Shown piece by piece: positions 15,966 to 30,011 of a stretch of DNA of 64,000 nucleotides; within the stretch, counting starts at the first letter, position 1; each line of letters begins with the position of its first letter. The DNA is from Nitrosomonadales bacterium (GTDB taxonomy: Bacteria > Pseudomonadota > Gammaproteobacteria > Burkholderiales > Gallionellaceae). Position numbers and translations under genes: made by a program. The stretch lies in contig JACQYW010000008.1 in assembly GCA_016208015.1 (NCBI GenBank), positions 1 to 64,000 on the forward strand, read 5' to 3'. The notes beneath the pieces were generated by a model that was not told where the DNA came from, did not search any database, and worked only from the letters and a program-made list of their open reading frames with translations.

Positions 15966-17171
15966 ATGGACAGGACCGAACTGACCATCGAGAGGAACGC
16001 GCTGGCCAGTCTGCTGCTGGCCCTGGCGGTGACCGGGATCATCGTGTGGATGAATGCCATGGGGGTGGTACGGATCGCGAACAATACCGACCAGATGGTC
16101 AGGTACAACACGGTCGTGGAGAAGATCATGGCGCTCAAGGAGCTCCTGTTGCTTGTGGAGTCATCGGAACGCGGATACATCATCACCGGCGATGATACGT
16201 ATCTTGAGTCACACGAGCGGAGCATGGCGACGGTGTTTGCGGTGCGCGACGACCTTGTTCTCCTTTTGGCCGATGCGCCCTCGGATCAGGCCGGTTTGTC
16301 CGAACTCGGCCAGCACCTTGAAGCGAAGTTCGCGGTGTCGCGCGCCAATGTGCGGGTGCGCAAACAGGGTTTTGAACGTGCGCGGGGCCGAGTGCTTGAA
16401 GGTGCGGGAAAACGCGAGATGGATGCGTTGCAGGCGATCTTGGAAAGAATGTCCGGGATGCAGACCGAACACCGCGACGGACTGCGTTCCCAGCGCAAGA
16501 TGATCATGGAAGAGCTGGGCCGCAATATCACCATTGCCGCCGTGGTGGCCGTCTCGGTTTTGCTTTACCTGCATTTCCGCCTGCTGAGGGCGATGAAACT
16601 CAGGCATGAGGCCGAGCAGCATATGCACTATATCGCGACGCACGACATGCTGACCGGTCTGCCCAACCGTCGCCTGGTCCTGGAACATATCGCTCAGGCC
16701 TTGCACCGCTGCATGCGGCACAAAAAGAGCATGGCGCTGCTGTTCCTGGACCTGAACGGTTTCAAGCCGGTCAATGACCGGTACGGGCACAAGGCCGGGG
16801 ATGAAGTCTTGAAGCAGATCGCTCAGCGCCTTTCTGCAGTGATGCGGGCGAGCGACCGGGTGGCGCGGCTGGGCGGGGATGAGTTCGTGGTGCTGGCTGA
16901 GGACGTCACGGACAAGGAAGACGTATGCGGTATCGTCGGCAAGATCGACGCCGAGATCGAACGACCATTCCGTCTGCATGACGGCAATGAAGTCTCCATC
17001 TCGACCAGTATCGGCGTGGCCGTCTACCCCAGGGATGGAGAGGACATGGAGACATTGTTGCGTAATGCGGATACCGCGATGTATGAGGCGAAGCAGAGTC
17101 TGTCGAATTGCTTCTGCAAGGAACAGACACACTTGCGCCGCTGCGTACTGAGGAAAGAAGGGGCAGCATAA
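15966..17171 (+). CDS. CHASE3-GGDEF diguanylate cyclase embedded in the sdh operon
   Basis: A 401-aa protein with one membrane helix at about residues 12-32, a periplasmic CHASE3-like helical sensor (LVESSERGYIITGDDTYLESHER), a second membrane helix at about 190-210, and a GGDEF domain from about 225. The active-site motif GGDEF is at 303-307, preceded by an intact inhibitory site RxxD (Arg294, Asp297), so it should make cyclic di-GMP and be product-inhibited. The domain's last strand is unusual: after AMYEAKQS it reads into a Cys-rich basic tail of about 20 residues. It begins six bases after sdhA and its stop shares one base with the sdhB start (TAATG), so it is expressed with complex II. 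Confidence 0.88.
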   Translation: MDRTELTIERNALASLLLALAVTGIIVWMNAMGVVRIANNTDQMVRYNTVVEKIMALKELLLLVESSERGYIITGDDTYLESHERSMATVFAVRDDLVLLLADAPSDQAGLSELGQHLEAKFAVSRANVRVRKQGFERARGRVLEGAGKREMDALQAILERMSGMQTEHRDGLRSQRKMIMEELGRNITIAAVVAVSVLLYLHFRLLRAMKLRHEAEQHMHYIATHDMLTGLPNRRLVLEHIAQALHRCMRHKKSMALLFLDLNGFKPVNDRYGHKAGDEVLKQIAQRLSAVMRASDRVARLGGDEFVVLAEDVTDKEDVCGIVGKIDAEIERPFRLHDGNEVSISTSIGVAVYPRDGEDMETLLRNADTAMYEAKQSLSNCFCKEQTHLRRCVLRKEGAA

Positions 17172-17866
17172 TGAAGCTCAGAATCTACCGCTACGACCCC
17201 GACAGGGACAACTCGCCCTACATGCAGGACTACGACCTGCAGATGGACGCGGGCGATGCCATGCTGCTGGATGCGCTGATGTTGTTGCGGCAGCAGGACG
17301 ACAGTATCGGTTTCCGCAAATCCTGCCGCGAGGGCGTGTGCGGTTCGGATGCGATGAACATCAACGGGCGCAACGGGCTGGCATGCATCACGCCGCTGTC
17401 TGCGCTCAAGCAGCCGATCGAGATCCGTCCCCTGCCGGGGCTACCGGTCATCCGCGACCTGATCGTGGACATGACGCAGTTCTTCAAGCAATACCACTCG
17501 ATCAAGCCTTATCTGGTGAACAACGATCCGCCGCCCGAGACCGAGCGCCTGCAATCGCCCAAGGACAGGGCGGAGCTGGACGGACTGTACGAATGTATCC
17601 TGTGCGCCTGCTGCACCACGGCCTGTCCGTCGTTCTGGTGGAACCCGGACAAGTTCGTCGGCCCGTCCGGCCTGCTGCAGGCTTATCGTTTTATCGCCGA
17701 TACGCGCGACCAAGATACGGCGGCACGGCTGGACAATCTGGAAGATCCGTACCGCCTGTTCCGCTGCCATACCATCATGAACTGTGTGGATGTTTGTCCC
17801 AAGGAACTGAACCCGACGGAAGCCATCGGCAAGATCAAGGATATGATGGTCAAGCGCGCGGTATGA
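17171..17866 (+). CDS. sdhB: Succinate dehydrogenase iron-sulfur subunit
   Basis: A 231-aa electron-transfer subunit of complex II. Three cluster motifs are seen: SCREGVCGSDA with a later LAC for [2Fe-2S], CILCACCTTACPSFWWN for [4Fe-4S], and CHTIMNCVDVCPKELNP for [3Fe-4S]. The start at 17171 shares its A with the stop of the cyclase gene, and the end overlaps sdhE by four bases. The frame extends 63 bases upstream, but that stretch is the cyclase C-terminus in another frame. Confidence 0.95.
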   Translation: MKLRIYRYDPDRDNSPYMQDYDLQMDAGDAMLLDALMLLRQQDDSIGFRKSCREGVCGSDAMNINGRNGLACITPLSALKQPIEIRPLPGLPVIRDLIVDMTQFFKQYHSIKPYLVNNDPPPETERLQSPKDRAELDGLYECILCACCTTACPSFWWNPDKFVGPSGLLQAYRFIADTRDQDTAARLDNLEDPYRLFRCHTIMNCVDVCPKELNPTEAIGKIKDMMVKRAV

Positions 17867-18096
17867 AAGAACTGGAGCGCGTGCGCTGGCGCTGCCGGCG
17901 CGGATTGCTGGAACTGGATATCGTGCTCGGGCGCTTCGTCGAGCAGCGTTATGCCAGTCTGGACGAGGCGCAGCTGGTGGCTTTTGACGAGCTGCTGGAT
18001 ATGCCGGACACGGTGCTGTGGGATATGATTACAGGTAGGGAGGCACCTCCGCAGGAAGGGCTGCGCACGGTGTTGGAGTGGCTGAAGTCAGCCTGA
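17863..18096 (+). CDS. sdhE: FAD assembly factor SdhE (CptB family)
   Basis: A 77-aa protein that promotes covalent FAD attachment to SdhA. The family motif RRGLLELD (RGxxE) is near the N-terminus (residues 12-19), followed by a helical bundle with the conserved FDELLDMPD and LWDMITG. The ATGA overlap with sdhB shows translational coupling. Its place after sdhB is standard in beta- and gammaproteobacteria. Confidence 0.9.
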   Translation: MKELERVRWRCRRGLLELDIVLGRFVEQRYASLDEAQLVAFDELLDMPDTVLWDMITGREAPPQEGLRTVLEWLKSA

Positions 18097-18113
18097 GAGA
18101 AGAGGGAATAAAA

Positions 18114-19403
<1,290 letters not shown>

Positions 19404-19464
19404 CCTCACTCTCCGGTCTGTTTGGGGTTGTGATGCAGCGGTTGCATAGCGAGGGACGAGACAA

Positions 19465-22338
19465 ATGAATGAGCCGGTGAACTTTCTGAAAATGATGCAG
19501 GACAGTTCCGCGCTGTTCGGCGGCAATAATGTATTCATCGAAGGCCTGTACGAGGATTTCCTCGGCGACCCGGCCAGTGTGCCGCGCGAGTGGCGCGAGT
19601 ATTTCGAAAGAGTGATCGCGGGCGGCAAGTTGCCCGATGTGCGGCATTCGCTGATCCAGCGCAGTTTTGCGGCAATGCCGCCGGCCGGTAGTGCGGTCGC
19701 GCAGAGCGCGATGCAGACCGACGATGCGCGCAAACAGGCCTCGGTGTTGCAGCTCATCAATGCCCACCGTTTCCTCGGTGTGCGCGTCGCCGATCTCGAT
19801 CCGCTGGCCCGCCATACCAAGCCGCAGATCGCCGAACTGAACCCCGCCTATTACAACCTCGGCGAAGCAGACATGGACACCGCCTTCAACACCGGCTCGC
19901 TGGTGGGCGGTGCGCGCATGACACTGCGCGAGATAGTGCAACGGCTGCGCCGCATCTACTGCGGCAGTGTCGGTGCGGAATACATGTATATCAGCGACAT
20001 CGCGCAGAAACGCTGGATACAGGCACGCCTGGAAGGCGAGCGCGGCGAGTCCCAGTATTCCACCGAGATGAAGAAACGCATCCTCGAACGGCTCACCGCA
20101 GCGGAAGGGCTGGAGCGTTATCTGCATACCAAATATGTCGGACAGAAACGTTTCTCGCTCGAGGGCGGGGAGACGTTGATCCCGTTGTTGCATCACCTGT
20201 TGCAGCGCGCTGGCGAACAGGGCGTGAAAGAGACCGTCATCGGCATGGCCCATCGCGGTCGCCTCAACGTGCTGATCAATACGCTGGGCAAACTGCCGCA
20301 GAAGCTGTTTTCCGAGTTCGAGGGCTTTCATGCCGAACATCTGACTTCGGGCGACGTGAAGTACCACCAGGGTTTCTCTTCCGACATCCTGACGCCGGGC
20401 GGTCACATGCACGTCACGCTGGCCTTCAATCCCTCGCACCTGGAGATCGTCAATCCGGTGGTGGAGGGCGCGGTGCGCGCGCGCCAGCACCGGCGCAAGG
20501 ACCATCACGGCAAACAGGTGCTGCCGGTACTGCTGCACGGCGACGCCGCCTTCTCCGGACAGGGCGTGAACCAGGAGACCTTCAACCTGTCGCAGACGCG
20601 CGGTTACCGCACCGGCGGCACGGTGCACATCGTCATCAACAACCAGATCGGTTTCACCACCTCGGACGCGCGCGACACGCGCTCCTCGCTGTATTGCACC
20701 GACGTGGCGAAGATGGTCGACGCACCCATCTTCCATGTGAATGCGGACGATCCCGAGGCCGTGTTGCTGATCACCGAACTGGCGCTCGATTTCCGCATGC
20801 AGTTCGGCAAGGACGTGGTCATCGACATGGTGTGCTTCCGCAAGCTGGGGCACAACGAGCAGGACGAACCGCTGGTCACCCAGCCGTTCATGTACCGCTA
20901 CATCAACCAGCATCCCGGCACGCGCGCGCTGTATGGCAAGCGGCTGGTCGAGCAGGGCGTGCTGGCGGCGAACGGGCCGGAAGCGATGGTGGCCGAATAC
21001 CGCCGCGCGATGGACGAGGGACGCGATCCCCTGCAACAGGCGCAGCGCGATGTGACACCGGAGTTCGGCGTCAACTGGACGCGCTTCAAGGCCGACGTGC
21101 ACTGGAACGTGACGACGGAGACGGGAGTTCCGCGCGAGCGCCTGCAAAGTCTGGCCGCGCGGCTGACCGACGTTCCCGCCAACTTCAAACTCCACTCGCG
21201 CGTCGAGAAGATCGTCGCCGACCGCGTCGCGATGGGAAAAGGCGAGATACCGCTGGACTGGGGCATGGCAGAGAACCTGGCCTATGCCTCCTTGCTGACC
21301 GAAGGCTATCCGGTGCGGCTGTCGGGCGAGGACTGCGAGCGCGGCACTTTCTTCCATCGTCATGCCGTGATGCACGACCAGAACCGTACCCAGTGGGACA
21401 AGGGCGCGCACATTCCCTTGCAGAACCTTGCGCCCGACCAGGCCGATTTCGTGGTCATCAATTCCATCCTGTCGGAAGAAGCCTTGCTCGGGTTCGAGTA
21501 CGGTTATGCCACCGCCGAGCCGGACACGCTGACCATCTGGGAAGCGCAGTTCGGCGACTTCGCCAACGGTGCGCAGGTGGTCATCGACCAGTTCATCACC
21601 TCCGGCGAAGCCAAGTGGGGCAGGCTGTGCGGTCTCACCATGCTGCTGCCGCACGGTTACGAGGGGCAGGGGCCGGAACACTCCTCCGGCCGTATCGAGC
21701 GCTACCTGCAACTGTGCGCCGACTACAATATCCAGGTCTGCGTGCCCTCCAATTCCGCGCAGATATTCCATCTGCTGCGCCGACAGATGCTGCGCCCGAC
21801 GCGCAAGCCGCTGGTCGTGTTCACGCCCAAGAGTCTGCTGCGCAGCAAGGATGCCTCTTCCCCGCTGGAAGATCTGGCGCAGGGACGTTTCCAGTCGGTG
21901 ATCCCCGAGATCGACGATCTGCCGCCGAACAAGGTGCGCCGCATCATCGCCTGTAGCGGCAAGGTGTATTACGACCTGCTCAAGGCGCGGCGCGAGCGCG
22001 GCATCACCGACATGGTCATCATCCGTCTGGAACAGCTTTATCCTTTCCCGCATGAAGACTTCGCCGCGCAGATCGCCGCCTATCCCAAGGCGACCGAAGT
22101 GGTGTGGTGCCAGGAAGAGCCGGGCAACCAGGGTGCGTGGCACCGCATCCAGCATTACCTGTTGCGCCAGATGCGCAAGAGCATGCGTCTGGATTACGCC
22201 CTGCGTCCTTCGTCCGCATCGCCCGCGGCGGGTTACTTGGCCGTGCACAACGAACAACAAAAAGCGGTGGTCGATGCCGCCTTCCGTCCCGACCTCGATG
22301 TAAAGAACAAACCAGGAGTCAAACATCATGCTGATTGA
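19465..22338 (+). CDS. sucA: 2-oxoglutarate dehydrogenase E1 component
   Basis: The 957-aa thiamine diphosphate-dependent decarboxylase of the 2-oxoglutarate dehydrogenase complex. Seen: an N-terminal peptide with [14 protein letters not shown], which in E. coli helps recruit the other subunits; [27 protein letters not shown]; and [14 protein letters not shown] with INNQIGFTT for diphosphate/metal binding. The C-terminal transketolase domain ([17 protein letters not shown]) is intact. An AGGGACGAG ribosome binding site precedes the ATG. The gene overlaps sucB by 11 bases. Confidence 0.95.
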   Translation: MNEPVNFLKMMQDSSALFGGNNVFIEGLYEDFLGDPASVPREWREYFERVIAGGKLPDVRHSLIQRSFAAMPPAGSAVAQSAMQTDDARKQASVLQLINAHRFLGVRVADLDPLARHTKPQIAELNPAYYNLGEADMDTAFNTGSLVGGARMTLREIVQRLRRIYCGSVGAEYMYISDIAQKRWIQARLEGERGESQYSTEMKKRILERLTAAEGLERYLHTKYVGQKRFSLEGGETLIPLLHHLLQRAGEQGVKETVIGMAHRGRLNVLINTLGKLPQKLFSEFEGFHAEHLTSGDVKYHQGFSSDILTPGGHMHVTLAFNPSHLEIVNPVVEGAVRARQHRRKDHHGKQVLPVLLHGDAAFSGQGVNQETFNLSQTRGYRTGGTVHIVINNQIGFTTSDARDTRSSLYCTDVAKMVDAPIFHVNADDPEAVLLITELALDFRMQFGKDVVIDMVCFRKLGHNEQDEPLVTQPFMYRYINQHPGTRALYGKRLVEQGVLAANGPEAMVAEYRRAMDEGRDPLQQAQRDVTPEFGVNWTRFKADVHWNVTTETGVPRERLQSLAARLTDVPANFKLHSRVEKIVADRVAMGKGEIPLDWGMAENLAYASLLTEGYPVRLSGEDCERGTFFHRHAVMHDQNRTQWDKGAHIPLQNLAPDQADFVVINSILSEEALLGFEYGYATAEPDTLTIWEAQFGDFANGAQVVIDQFITSGEAKWGRLCGLTMLLPHGYEGQGPEHSSGRIERYLQLCADYNIQVCVPSNSAQIFHLLRRQMLRPTRKPLVVFTPKSLLRSKDASSPLEDLAQGRFQSVIPEIDDLPPNKVRRIIACSGKVYYDLLKARRERGITDMVIIRLEQLYPFPHEDFAAQIAAYPKATEVVWCQEEPGNQGAWHRIQHYLLRQMRKSMRLDYALRPSSASPAAGYLAVHNEQQKAVVDAAFRPDLDVKNKPGVKHHAD

Positions 22339-23464
22339 AGTCAAAGTCCCGCAACTCTCCGAATCCGTCTCCGAAGCGACGCTGCTGACCTGGAACAAGG
22401 AAGTCGGCGACGCGGTGAGCGAAGGCGAGAGCCTCATCGATATCGAGACCGACAAGGTCGTGCTGGAATTGCCCGCGATCAAGAGCGGTGTACTCAGCAA
22501 GATCATCAAGGCCGAAGGTGCCAAGGTGGGCAGCGGCGAAGTCATCGCCCAGATCGACACCGAGGGGGCTGCAGCAACTCCCATGGCCAAGGCGGAAACG
22601 GCGCCCGCCGTCACCCCCTCGGCGCGCAAATTGGCGCACGAACACGATGTCGATGCGAGCCGATTGAAAGGCAGCGGAAAACATGGTCTGGTGACCAAGG
22701 AAGACGTGCTGGGAGCGGTGCAGCAGCCGACCAGTCAGATAGCCGTTTCCGCCCCGACGGGCGACCGCCCCGAGCAGCGCGTGGCGATGACACGCATCCG
22801 CCAGCGCATCGCCGAGCGCCTGCTGCAATCGCAGGCCAACGCCGCCATCCTCACCACCTTCAATGAAGTGAACATGCAGCCGGTGATGGATCTGCGCGCC
22901 CGCTACAAGGATGCGTTCGAGAAGAAGCACGGCGTCAAGCTCGGTTTCTCTTCGTTCTTCGTCAAGGCAGCCGTGCACGCGCTGCGCAAGTTCCCCGTCG
23001 TGAACGCCTCGGTGGACGGCACGGATGTCATCTATCACGGCTACTTCGACATCGGTGTCGCCATCGGCAGCGAACGCGGACTGGTCGTGCCCATCCTGCG
23101 CGATGCCGACAAACTTTCGTTCGCCGACATCGAGAAGCAGATCGCCGCCTATGCTGCTCGCGCCAAGGACGGCAAGCTGACCATGGAAGAACTGACCGGC
23201 GGCACCTTCTCCATCACCAACGGCGGTGTGTTCGGTTCCATGCTTTCCACCCCCATCATCAACCCGCCGCAAAGCGCCATCCTCGGTATCCACGCCACCA
23301 AGGACCGCCCCGTGGCCGAGAACGGCCAGGTCGTCATCCGCCCGATCAATTACCTCGCTCTCTCCTACGACCACCGCATCATCGACGGCCGCGAGGCGGT
23401 GCAGTTCCTGGTGGCGATCAAGGAGTTCCTGGAGATGCCGGGACTCGTTCTTCTCGATCTGTAA
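22328..23464 (+). CDS. sucB: 2-oxoglutarate dehydrogenase E2, dihydrolipoamide succinyltransferase
   Basis: The 378-aa core of the 2-oxoglutarate dehydrogenase complex. One lipoyl domain comes first, with the lipoylated Lys in [11 protein letters not shown] (about residue 43). A short Ala/Pro linker and the peripheral subunit-binding motif follow ([19 protein letters not shown]). The acyltransferase domain ends with the catalytic [16 protein letters not shown]. The linker is short for the family. No dihydrolipoamide dehydrogenase gene follows, so E3 must be encoded elsewhere. Confidence 0.95.
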   Translation: MLIEVKVPQLSESVSEATLLTWNKEVGDAVSEGESLIDIETDKVVLELPAIKSGVLSKIIKAEGAKVGSGEVIAQIDTEGAAATPMAKAETAPAVTPSARKLAHEHDVDASRLKGSGKHGLVTKEDVLGAVQQPTSQIAVSAPTGDRPEQRVAMTRIRQRIAERLLQSQANAAILTTFNEVNMQPVMDLRARYKDAFEKKHGVKLGFSSFFVKAAVHALRKFPVVNASVDGTDVIYHGYFDIGVAIGSERGLVVPILRDADKLSFADIEKQIAAYAARAKDGKLTMEELTGGTFSITNGGVFGSMLSTPIINPPQSAILGIHATKDRPVAENGQVVIRPINYLALSYDHRIIDGREAVQFLVAIKEFLEMPGLVLLDL

Positions 23465-23468
23465 ATAA

Positions 23469-24464
23469 ATGACCAACTTTCGCGCTTTTCGCATCCTCGA
23501 AGACAACGGCAGATCCCAAGGCCGTTTCGCCGACCTCACGCTTGATGATCTCGATGTCGGCGAGGTCGTCATCAAGGCGCATTACTCCGGCGTGAATTAC
23601 AAGGATGCGCTTGCTGCCACGGGCGCGGGCAAAGTCATTCGCCGCTTCCCCTGTGTCGGTGGCATCGATGTCTCCGGCGTGGTGGAGAGTTCGTCCGATG
23701 CTCGTTTCAAGGCGGGCGATGCGGTGCTGGTCACCGGTTACGACATGGGTGTCGCGCACGATGGCGGCTTTGCCGAGTATGTACGCGTCCCGGCCGACTG
23801 GGTGGTGCCGTTGCCGTTGAATCTTTCGTTGTTCGAGGCGATGGCCATGGGCACGGCGGGATTCACCGCGGCGCTGGCGATCCACCGGCTGGAGCAGAAC
23901 GAACTTTCGCCCGACAAGGGCAAGGTGATCATCACCGGGGCGACCGGCGGGGTGGGCAGTCTGGCGATCCAGATGCTGTCGCAACTTGGTTACCACGTGG
24001 TGGCACTGACCGGGAAAGAGAACGAACAGGAATACCTGAAATCGTTGGGGGCGAGCGAGATATTGTTGCGCGGCGGCATCGACCTGAAGAGCACGCGACC
24101 GCTGGAAAAGGCGCAGTGGGCGGGGGCGCTGGATGCGGTAGGGGGCGATACGCTGGCTTGGCTGGCGCGCACCATGCTGCAGGACGGCGCCATCGCCAGC
24201 TTCGGCAATGCGGGCGGCGTGGAGCTGCATACCACGGTGTTTCCCTTCATCCTGCGCGGCGTGAAATTGCTGGGCGTGGATTCCGCCGCGACGGCGATGC
24301 CGCTGCGCAAGCAACTGTGGCAGCGTCTGGCGGTGGATCTGAAACCCATCAAGCTGGCTCAGCTCGCGCATACGGTCCCGTTCGCGCAGTTGCCTGAGGT
24401 GTTCCCCAAGCTGTTGAACGGCGAGACGCGCGGTCGCGCGGTGGTGCAAATCGCTGGTGCTTGA
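23469..24464 (+). CDS. acuI: YhdH/AcuI-type quinone oxidoreductase, probable acryloyl-CoA reductase
   Basis: A 331-aa medium-chain dehydrogenase/reductase. Seen: an N-terminal HYSGVNYKDALAATGAG, the family's GIDVSGVVESS, and the NADPH-binding ITGATGGVGSLAIQML. There is no structural zinc cysteine cluster, as expected for the zinc-independent AcuI/YhdH group. Known members reduce acryloyl-CoA to propionyl-CoA with NADPH; whether this one does is inference. It starts four bases after the sucB stop and may be cotranscribed. The lpd gene often occupies this position in other species. Confidence 0.8.
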   Translation: MTNFRAFRILEDNGRSQGRFADLTLDDLDVGEVVIKAHYSGVNYKDALAATGAGKVIRRFPCVGGIDVSGVVESSSDARFKAGDAVLVTGYDMGVAHDGGFAEYVRVPADWVVPLPLNLSLFEAMAMGTAGFTAALAIHRLEQNELSPDKGKVIITGATGGVGSLAIQMLSQLGYHVVALTGKENEQEYLKSLGASEILLRGGIDLKSTRPLEKAQWAGALDAVGGDTLAWLARTMLQDGAIASFGNAGGVELHTTVFPFILRGVKLLGVDSAATAMPLRKQLWQRLAVDLKPIKLAQLAHTVPFAQLPEVFPKLLNGETRGRAVVQIAGA

Positions 24465-24476
24465 AGGTTGCTCGGT

Positions 24477-24482
24477 TATAAT
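24477..24482 (+). promoter_or_regulatory. Candidate -10 box of tRNA-Leu
   Basis: A perfect TATAAT lies 14 bases before the tRNA 5' end, just after the acuI stop. The matching -35 (CTGGTG at 24454-24459) is weak, so only the -10 is claimed. Confidence 0.45.
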
Positions 24483-24495
24483 GCGCGCCCCTCAC

Positions 24496-24580
24496 GCGGA
24501 AGTGGCGGAATTGGTAGACGCACTGGATTTAGGTTCCAGCGCCGCAAGGTGTGCAGGTTCGAGTCCTGTCTTCCGCACCA
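24496..24580 (+). tRNA. tRNA-Leu (anticodon UAG)
   Basis: 85 nt including an encoded CCA. The acceptor stem GCGGAAG pairs with CTTCCGC, and the anticodon stem CTGGA/TCCAG encloses TTTAGGT, giving anticodon TAG. A long variable arm and GGTTCGAGTCC in the T arm are as expected for a class II leucine tRNA. Confidence 0.97.
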
Positions 24581-24654
24581 GCATCGGATGATCCATCCCC
24601 TCCCGGCAGCAAGTGTATTCCTTGTTACAAACTGATTAATCTTTTGATTTTGAA

Positions 24655-24683
24655 TTGCCGCCCCTGCGCTAAAGGACTATATT
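24655..24683 (+). promoter_or_regulatory. Possible promoter of the glycogen operon
   Basis: TTGCCG (24655-24660), a 17-bp spacer and TATATT (24678-24683) resemble a sigma-70 promoter. Transcription would start almost at the glgB ribosome binding site (AGGAG, 24691-24695), giving a very short leader, which makes the call uncertain. Confidence 0.35.
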
Positions 24684-24702
24684 GCTGCTCAGGAGCCCCA
24701 GA

Positions 24703-26874
<2,172 letters not shown>

Positions 26875-26891
26875 AGGTAAAAGGGGAGAGT

Positions 26892-28538
26892 ATGTCTGCA
26901 TTGACACAATCAAAAGCCTGGCAAGCTTTGCTTGCCCATCATGCGTCGAACCGTTCGCTTTCGATGCGCCGGATGTTCGACGAGGACACGAAACGTTTCG
27001 AGCATTTCTCGTTGCGCATGGACGACATGCTGCTGGACTATTCCAAGAACCTCGTCACCGAAGAGACCATGGCTTTGCTGTTCGCACTGGCCCGGCAAGC
27101 GGGGGTTGAGAGTTGGCGCGACAAGATGTTCTCCGGCGAGAAGATCAACTGCACCGAGCAGCGTGCGGTGCTGCACACCGCTCTGCGTGCGGCGATAGAC
27201 GGAAAACATGCGCCGGTCATGGTCGACGGCCAGGATGTGTTGCCGGGAGTGCGTCGCGTGCTGGAAAAGATGCGGCGTTTTTCCGACGAGGTTCGCGGCG
27301 GCACTTGGCGCGGCTATTCCGGCAAACAGATCACCGATGTGGTGAACATCGGCATCGGCGGTTCATTCCTCGGTCCGCTGATGGTGTGCCAGGCATTGCA
27401 TCCCTACGGCGGCAAGGTGAAGGCGCATTTTGTCTCCAACATCGACAGCACCGACCTGCTGGAAAAGCTCGAAGTGCTCGATCCCGAGACCACGCTGTTC
27501 ATCGTCGCTTCCAAGACCTTCACCACGCAGGAGACCCTGATGAATGCGCGCTCCGCGCGCGAATGGTTCCTGCAGCGCGCGGGCGATGCGAAACATATCG
27601 CCCGGCATTTCGTGGCGCTCTCGACCAATGCAAAAGAGGTCGCCGCATTCGGCATCGATACGGCGAACATGTTCGAGTTCTCGGACTGGGTGGGCGGGCG
27701 CTATTCGCTGTGGTCGGCGATCGGCTTGCCTATCGCGCTGGCGGTCGGCATGGACAACTTCGAAGAGTTGCTGCGCGGCGGTTACGAGATGGATGCGCAC
27801 TTCCGCACTGCGCCGCTGGAACAGAACATGCCGGTGATCCTGGCTTTGCTGGGTGTCTGGTACAACAATTTCCACGATGTCACCAAGCAGGCCTTGCTGG
27901 CTTACGATCAGGGGCTGGAACACTTCGTGCCGTATTTCCAGCAGGCCGATATGGAAAGCAACGGCAAATATGTCGGTCGCGACGGCGTCCCGGTGGATTA
28001 TTCGACCGGGCCCATCCTGTGGGGCGGCATCGGCACCAACGGACAACATGCCTATTTCCAGATCATCCACCAGGGCACACAGATGGTTCCGGCTGATTTC
28101 ATCGCCTCGGTGCAGACCCATTATCCGCTGGGCGAACACCATGCGGTCCTGTTGTCGAACTATTTCGCGCAGACCGAGGCGCTGATGCGCGGCAAGAACG
28201 AAGCCGAGGCGCGTGCCGAGTTGCAGGCCGCCGGGATGGATGCCAAGGCTATCGCGGCGTTGCTGCCGCACAAGGTGTTCGAGGGTAACAAACCGACCAA
28301 CTCCATATTGTTCAAGCAGCTGACACCGCGCCTGCTGGGCAGGCTGATCGCGCTGTATGAACACAAGATATTCGTGCAGGGCATCATCTGGAACATCAAT
28401 TCCTTCGACCAGTGGGGTGTGGAACTCGGCAAGCAACTTGCCACGCATATCCAGGCCGAACTGCGTAGCGGTGCGGGGATCGCCGCGCACGATTCTTCCA
28501 CCAACGGCCTGATCCGTCACTACAACGCGCTCAAATGA
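26892..28538 (+). CDS. pgi: Glucose-6-phosphate isomerase
   Basis: Interconverts glucose-6-phosphate and fructose-6-phosphate; here it links gluconeogenesis to glycogen. At 548 aa it is of normal length. Signatures seen: [28 protein letters not shown] (PGI signature 1), the active-site [12 protein letters not shown], and the C-terminal [13 protein letters not shown] (signature 2). A GGGGAGAG ribosome binding site precedes ATG 26892. The stop overlaps the glgA start by four bases, so pgi is built into the glycogen operon. Confidence 0.95.
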   Translation: MSALTQSKAWQALLAHHASNRSLSMRRMFDEDTKRFEHFSLRMDDMLLDYSKNLVTEETMALLFALARQAGVESWRDKMFSGEKINCTEQRAVLHTALRAAIDGKHAPVMVDGQDVLPGVRRVLEKMRRFSDEVRGGTWRGYSGKQITDVVNIGIGGSFLGPLMVCQALHPYGGKVKAHFVSNIDSTDLLEKLEVLDPETTLFIVASKTFTTQETLMNARSAREWFLQRAGDAKHIARHFVALSTNAKEVAAFGIDTANMFEFSDWVGGRYSLWSAIGLPIALAVGMDNFEELLRGGYEMDAHFRTAPLEQNMPVILALLGVWYNNFHDVTKQALLAYDQGLEHFVPYFQQADMESNGKYVGRDGVPVDYSTGPILWGGIGTNGQHAYFQIIHQGTQMVPADFIASVQTHYPLGEHHAVLLSNYFAQTEALMRGKNEAEARAELQAAGMDAKAIAALLPHKVFEGNKPTNSILFKQLTPRLLGRLIALYEHKIFVQGIIWNINSFDQWGVELGKQLATHIQAELRSGAGIAAHDSSTNGLIRHYNALK

Positions 28539-29965
28539 AGATACTGTTCGTCACTTCCGAGGTGCATCCGCTGATCAAGACCGGCGGACTTGCCGATGTC
28601 AGCGGGTCACTGCCTGCCGCCTTGCAGGCTTTGGGGCAGGATGTGCGCCTGCTGATCCCGGGCTACATCCAGGTGCTGGACAAGCTGGAGAGCAAGCGCA
28701 CAGTCGCTTCGTTCAGCGTGTTTCCCGGCCAGCCGGAAGTGAAGCTGCTGAGCGCGAAGATGCCGGAGACCGAAGTGCCGGTATACATACTGGATGCGCC
28801 GCAATACTTCTGCCGCGTGGCGGGACCTTACCAGTATGAACTCGGCGGCGACTGGCCGGACAACGCCATGCGCTTCGGCATGCTGTCCAAAGTGGCGGCA
28901 CTGCTGGGCAGCAAGGCATCGCCGGTGAACTGGCGTGCCGACATCGTGCATTGCAACGACTGGCAGAGCGGCCTTGCTCCGGCCTACCTGCATATGACCG
29001 AATCTGCACATGCGAAGAGCGTGATGACTGTCCACAACATCGCGTTCCAGGGCAATTTCGACCGCGACTGGCTCGCGCCTCTGGATCTGCCGCCTTCCTG
29101 TTTCGATATGCACGGTGTCGAGTTCCACGGTTACCTGTCGTTCCTGAAAGCGGGCCTGCATTATGCCGACCGCATCGTGACGGTGAGCCCGACCTATGCG
29201 CACGAGATCCAGACGACCGAGATGGGTTACGGCCTGCAGGGGCTGCTCACCGTGCGCAACGGCGATGTCAGCGGGATATTGAATGGCATCGATGAGAGCG
29301 AATGGGACCCGGCGACCGATATACATCTGACGGCGCGTTACGGCCTCGGTGATCTTGCGCCCAAGGCGGAAGGCAAACGTGCGCTGCAGCAGCGGCTTGG
29401 ACTGGAGGTGAAGGAGCGCGTCCCGCTGCTCGGTGTGGTCAGCCGCCTGACCTATCAGAAGGGGCTGGACATGCTGCTCGAGTGCCTGCCCAAACTGCTC
29501 GACGGCGGAGCGCAACTGGCTGTGCTGGGAAGCGGCGAGGCCGACCTGGAAAAGCGTTTCGAGCAATTGGCTTTGCGTTATCCGGGGCGTGTATCGGTGA
29601 CAGTGCGCTTCGATGAGGGATTGTCGCACCAGATCATGGCCGGTACGGATATCTTCCTGATGCCGTCGCGCTTCGAGCCTTGCGGACTTAACCAGATGTA
29701 CGGCATGCGATATGGTACGCCGCCGGTGGTGCGCCGCACGGGCGGGCTGGCCGATTCGGTCAGTGATGCGAGCCTGCCGGACGGTACCGGTTTCGTGTTC
29801 GATGAGCCGACTCCCGCCGCGCTGTATCGAACCATCGTCGCGTCCATCGACTGCTATCGCGATATCCCGGCGTTCCGCCGCGTCCAGTCGAACGGCATGA
29901 AACGCGATGTCGGTTGGCGCGTTAGCGCACAGAAATATCTCGAGCTTTACCGTAAGATCGAATAA
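28535..29965 (+). CDS. glgA: Glycogen synthase (ADP-glucose type)
   Basis: Elongates alpha-1,4-glucan from ADP-glucose. A 476-aa GT5 enzyme with the N-terminal [13 protein letters not shown] motif (Lys15 binds the ADP-glucose diphosphate), [14 protein letters not shown], and the C-terminal nucleotide-binding [13 protein letters not shown] and [16 protein letters not shown], where the first Glu is the catalytic residue of the EX7E motif. ATGA overlap with pgi shows coupling. Confidence 0.95.
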   Translation: MKILFVTSEVHPLIKTGGLADVSGSLPAALQALGQDVRLLIPGYIQVLDKLESKRTVASFSVFPGQPEVKLLSAKMPETEVPVYILDAPQYFCRVAGPYQYELGGDWPDNAMRFGMLSKVAALLGSKASPVNWRADIVHCNDWQSGLAPAYLHMTESAHAKSVMTVHNIAFQGNFDRDWLAPLDLPPSCFDMHGVEFHGYLSFLKAGLHYADRIVTVSPTYAHEIQTTEMGYGLQGLLTVRNGDVSGILNGIDESEWDPATDIHLTARYGLGDLAPKAEGKRALQQRLGLEVKERVPLLGVVSRLTYQKGLDMLLECLPKLLDGGAQLAVLGSGEADLEKRFEQLALRYPGRVSVTVRFDEGLSHQIMAGTDIFLMPSRFEPCGLNQMYGMRYGTPPVVRRTGGLADSVSDASLPDGTGFVFDEPTPAALYRTIVASIDCYRDIPAFRRVQSNGMKRDVGWRVSAQKYLELYRKIE

Positions 29966-30011
29966 GGGCCAGGCAGTGCTTGGGGAATGACAAAAAAGGG
30001 GAGATGGCATC

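Noticed and set aside
15959-17171. Assembly error placing a cyclase in the sdh operon
   Set aside because: Both junctions are natural: a complete stop-start spacing after sdhA and a precise TAATG overlap with sdhB. A misjoin would be unlikely to create these, though read-level proof is not available.
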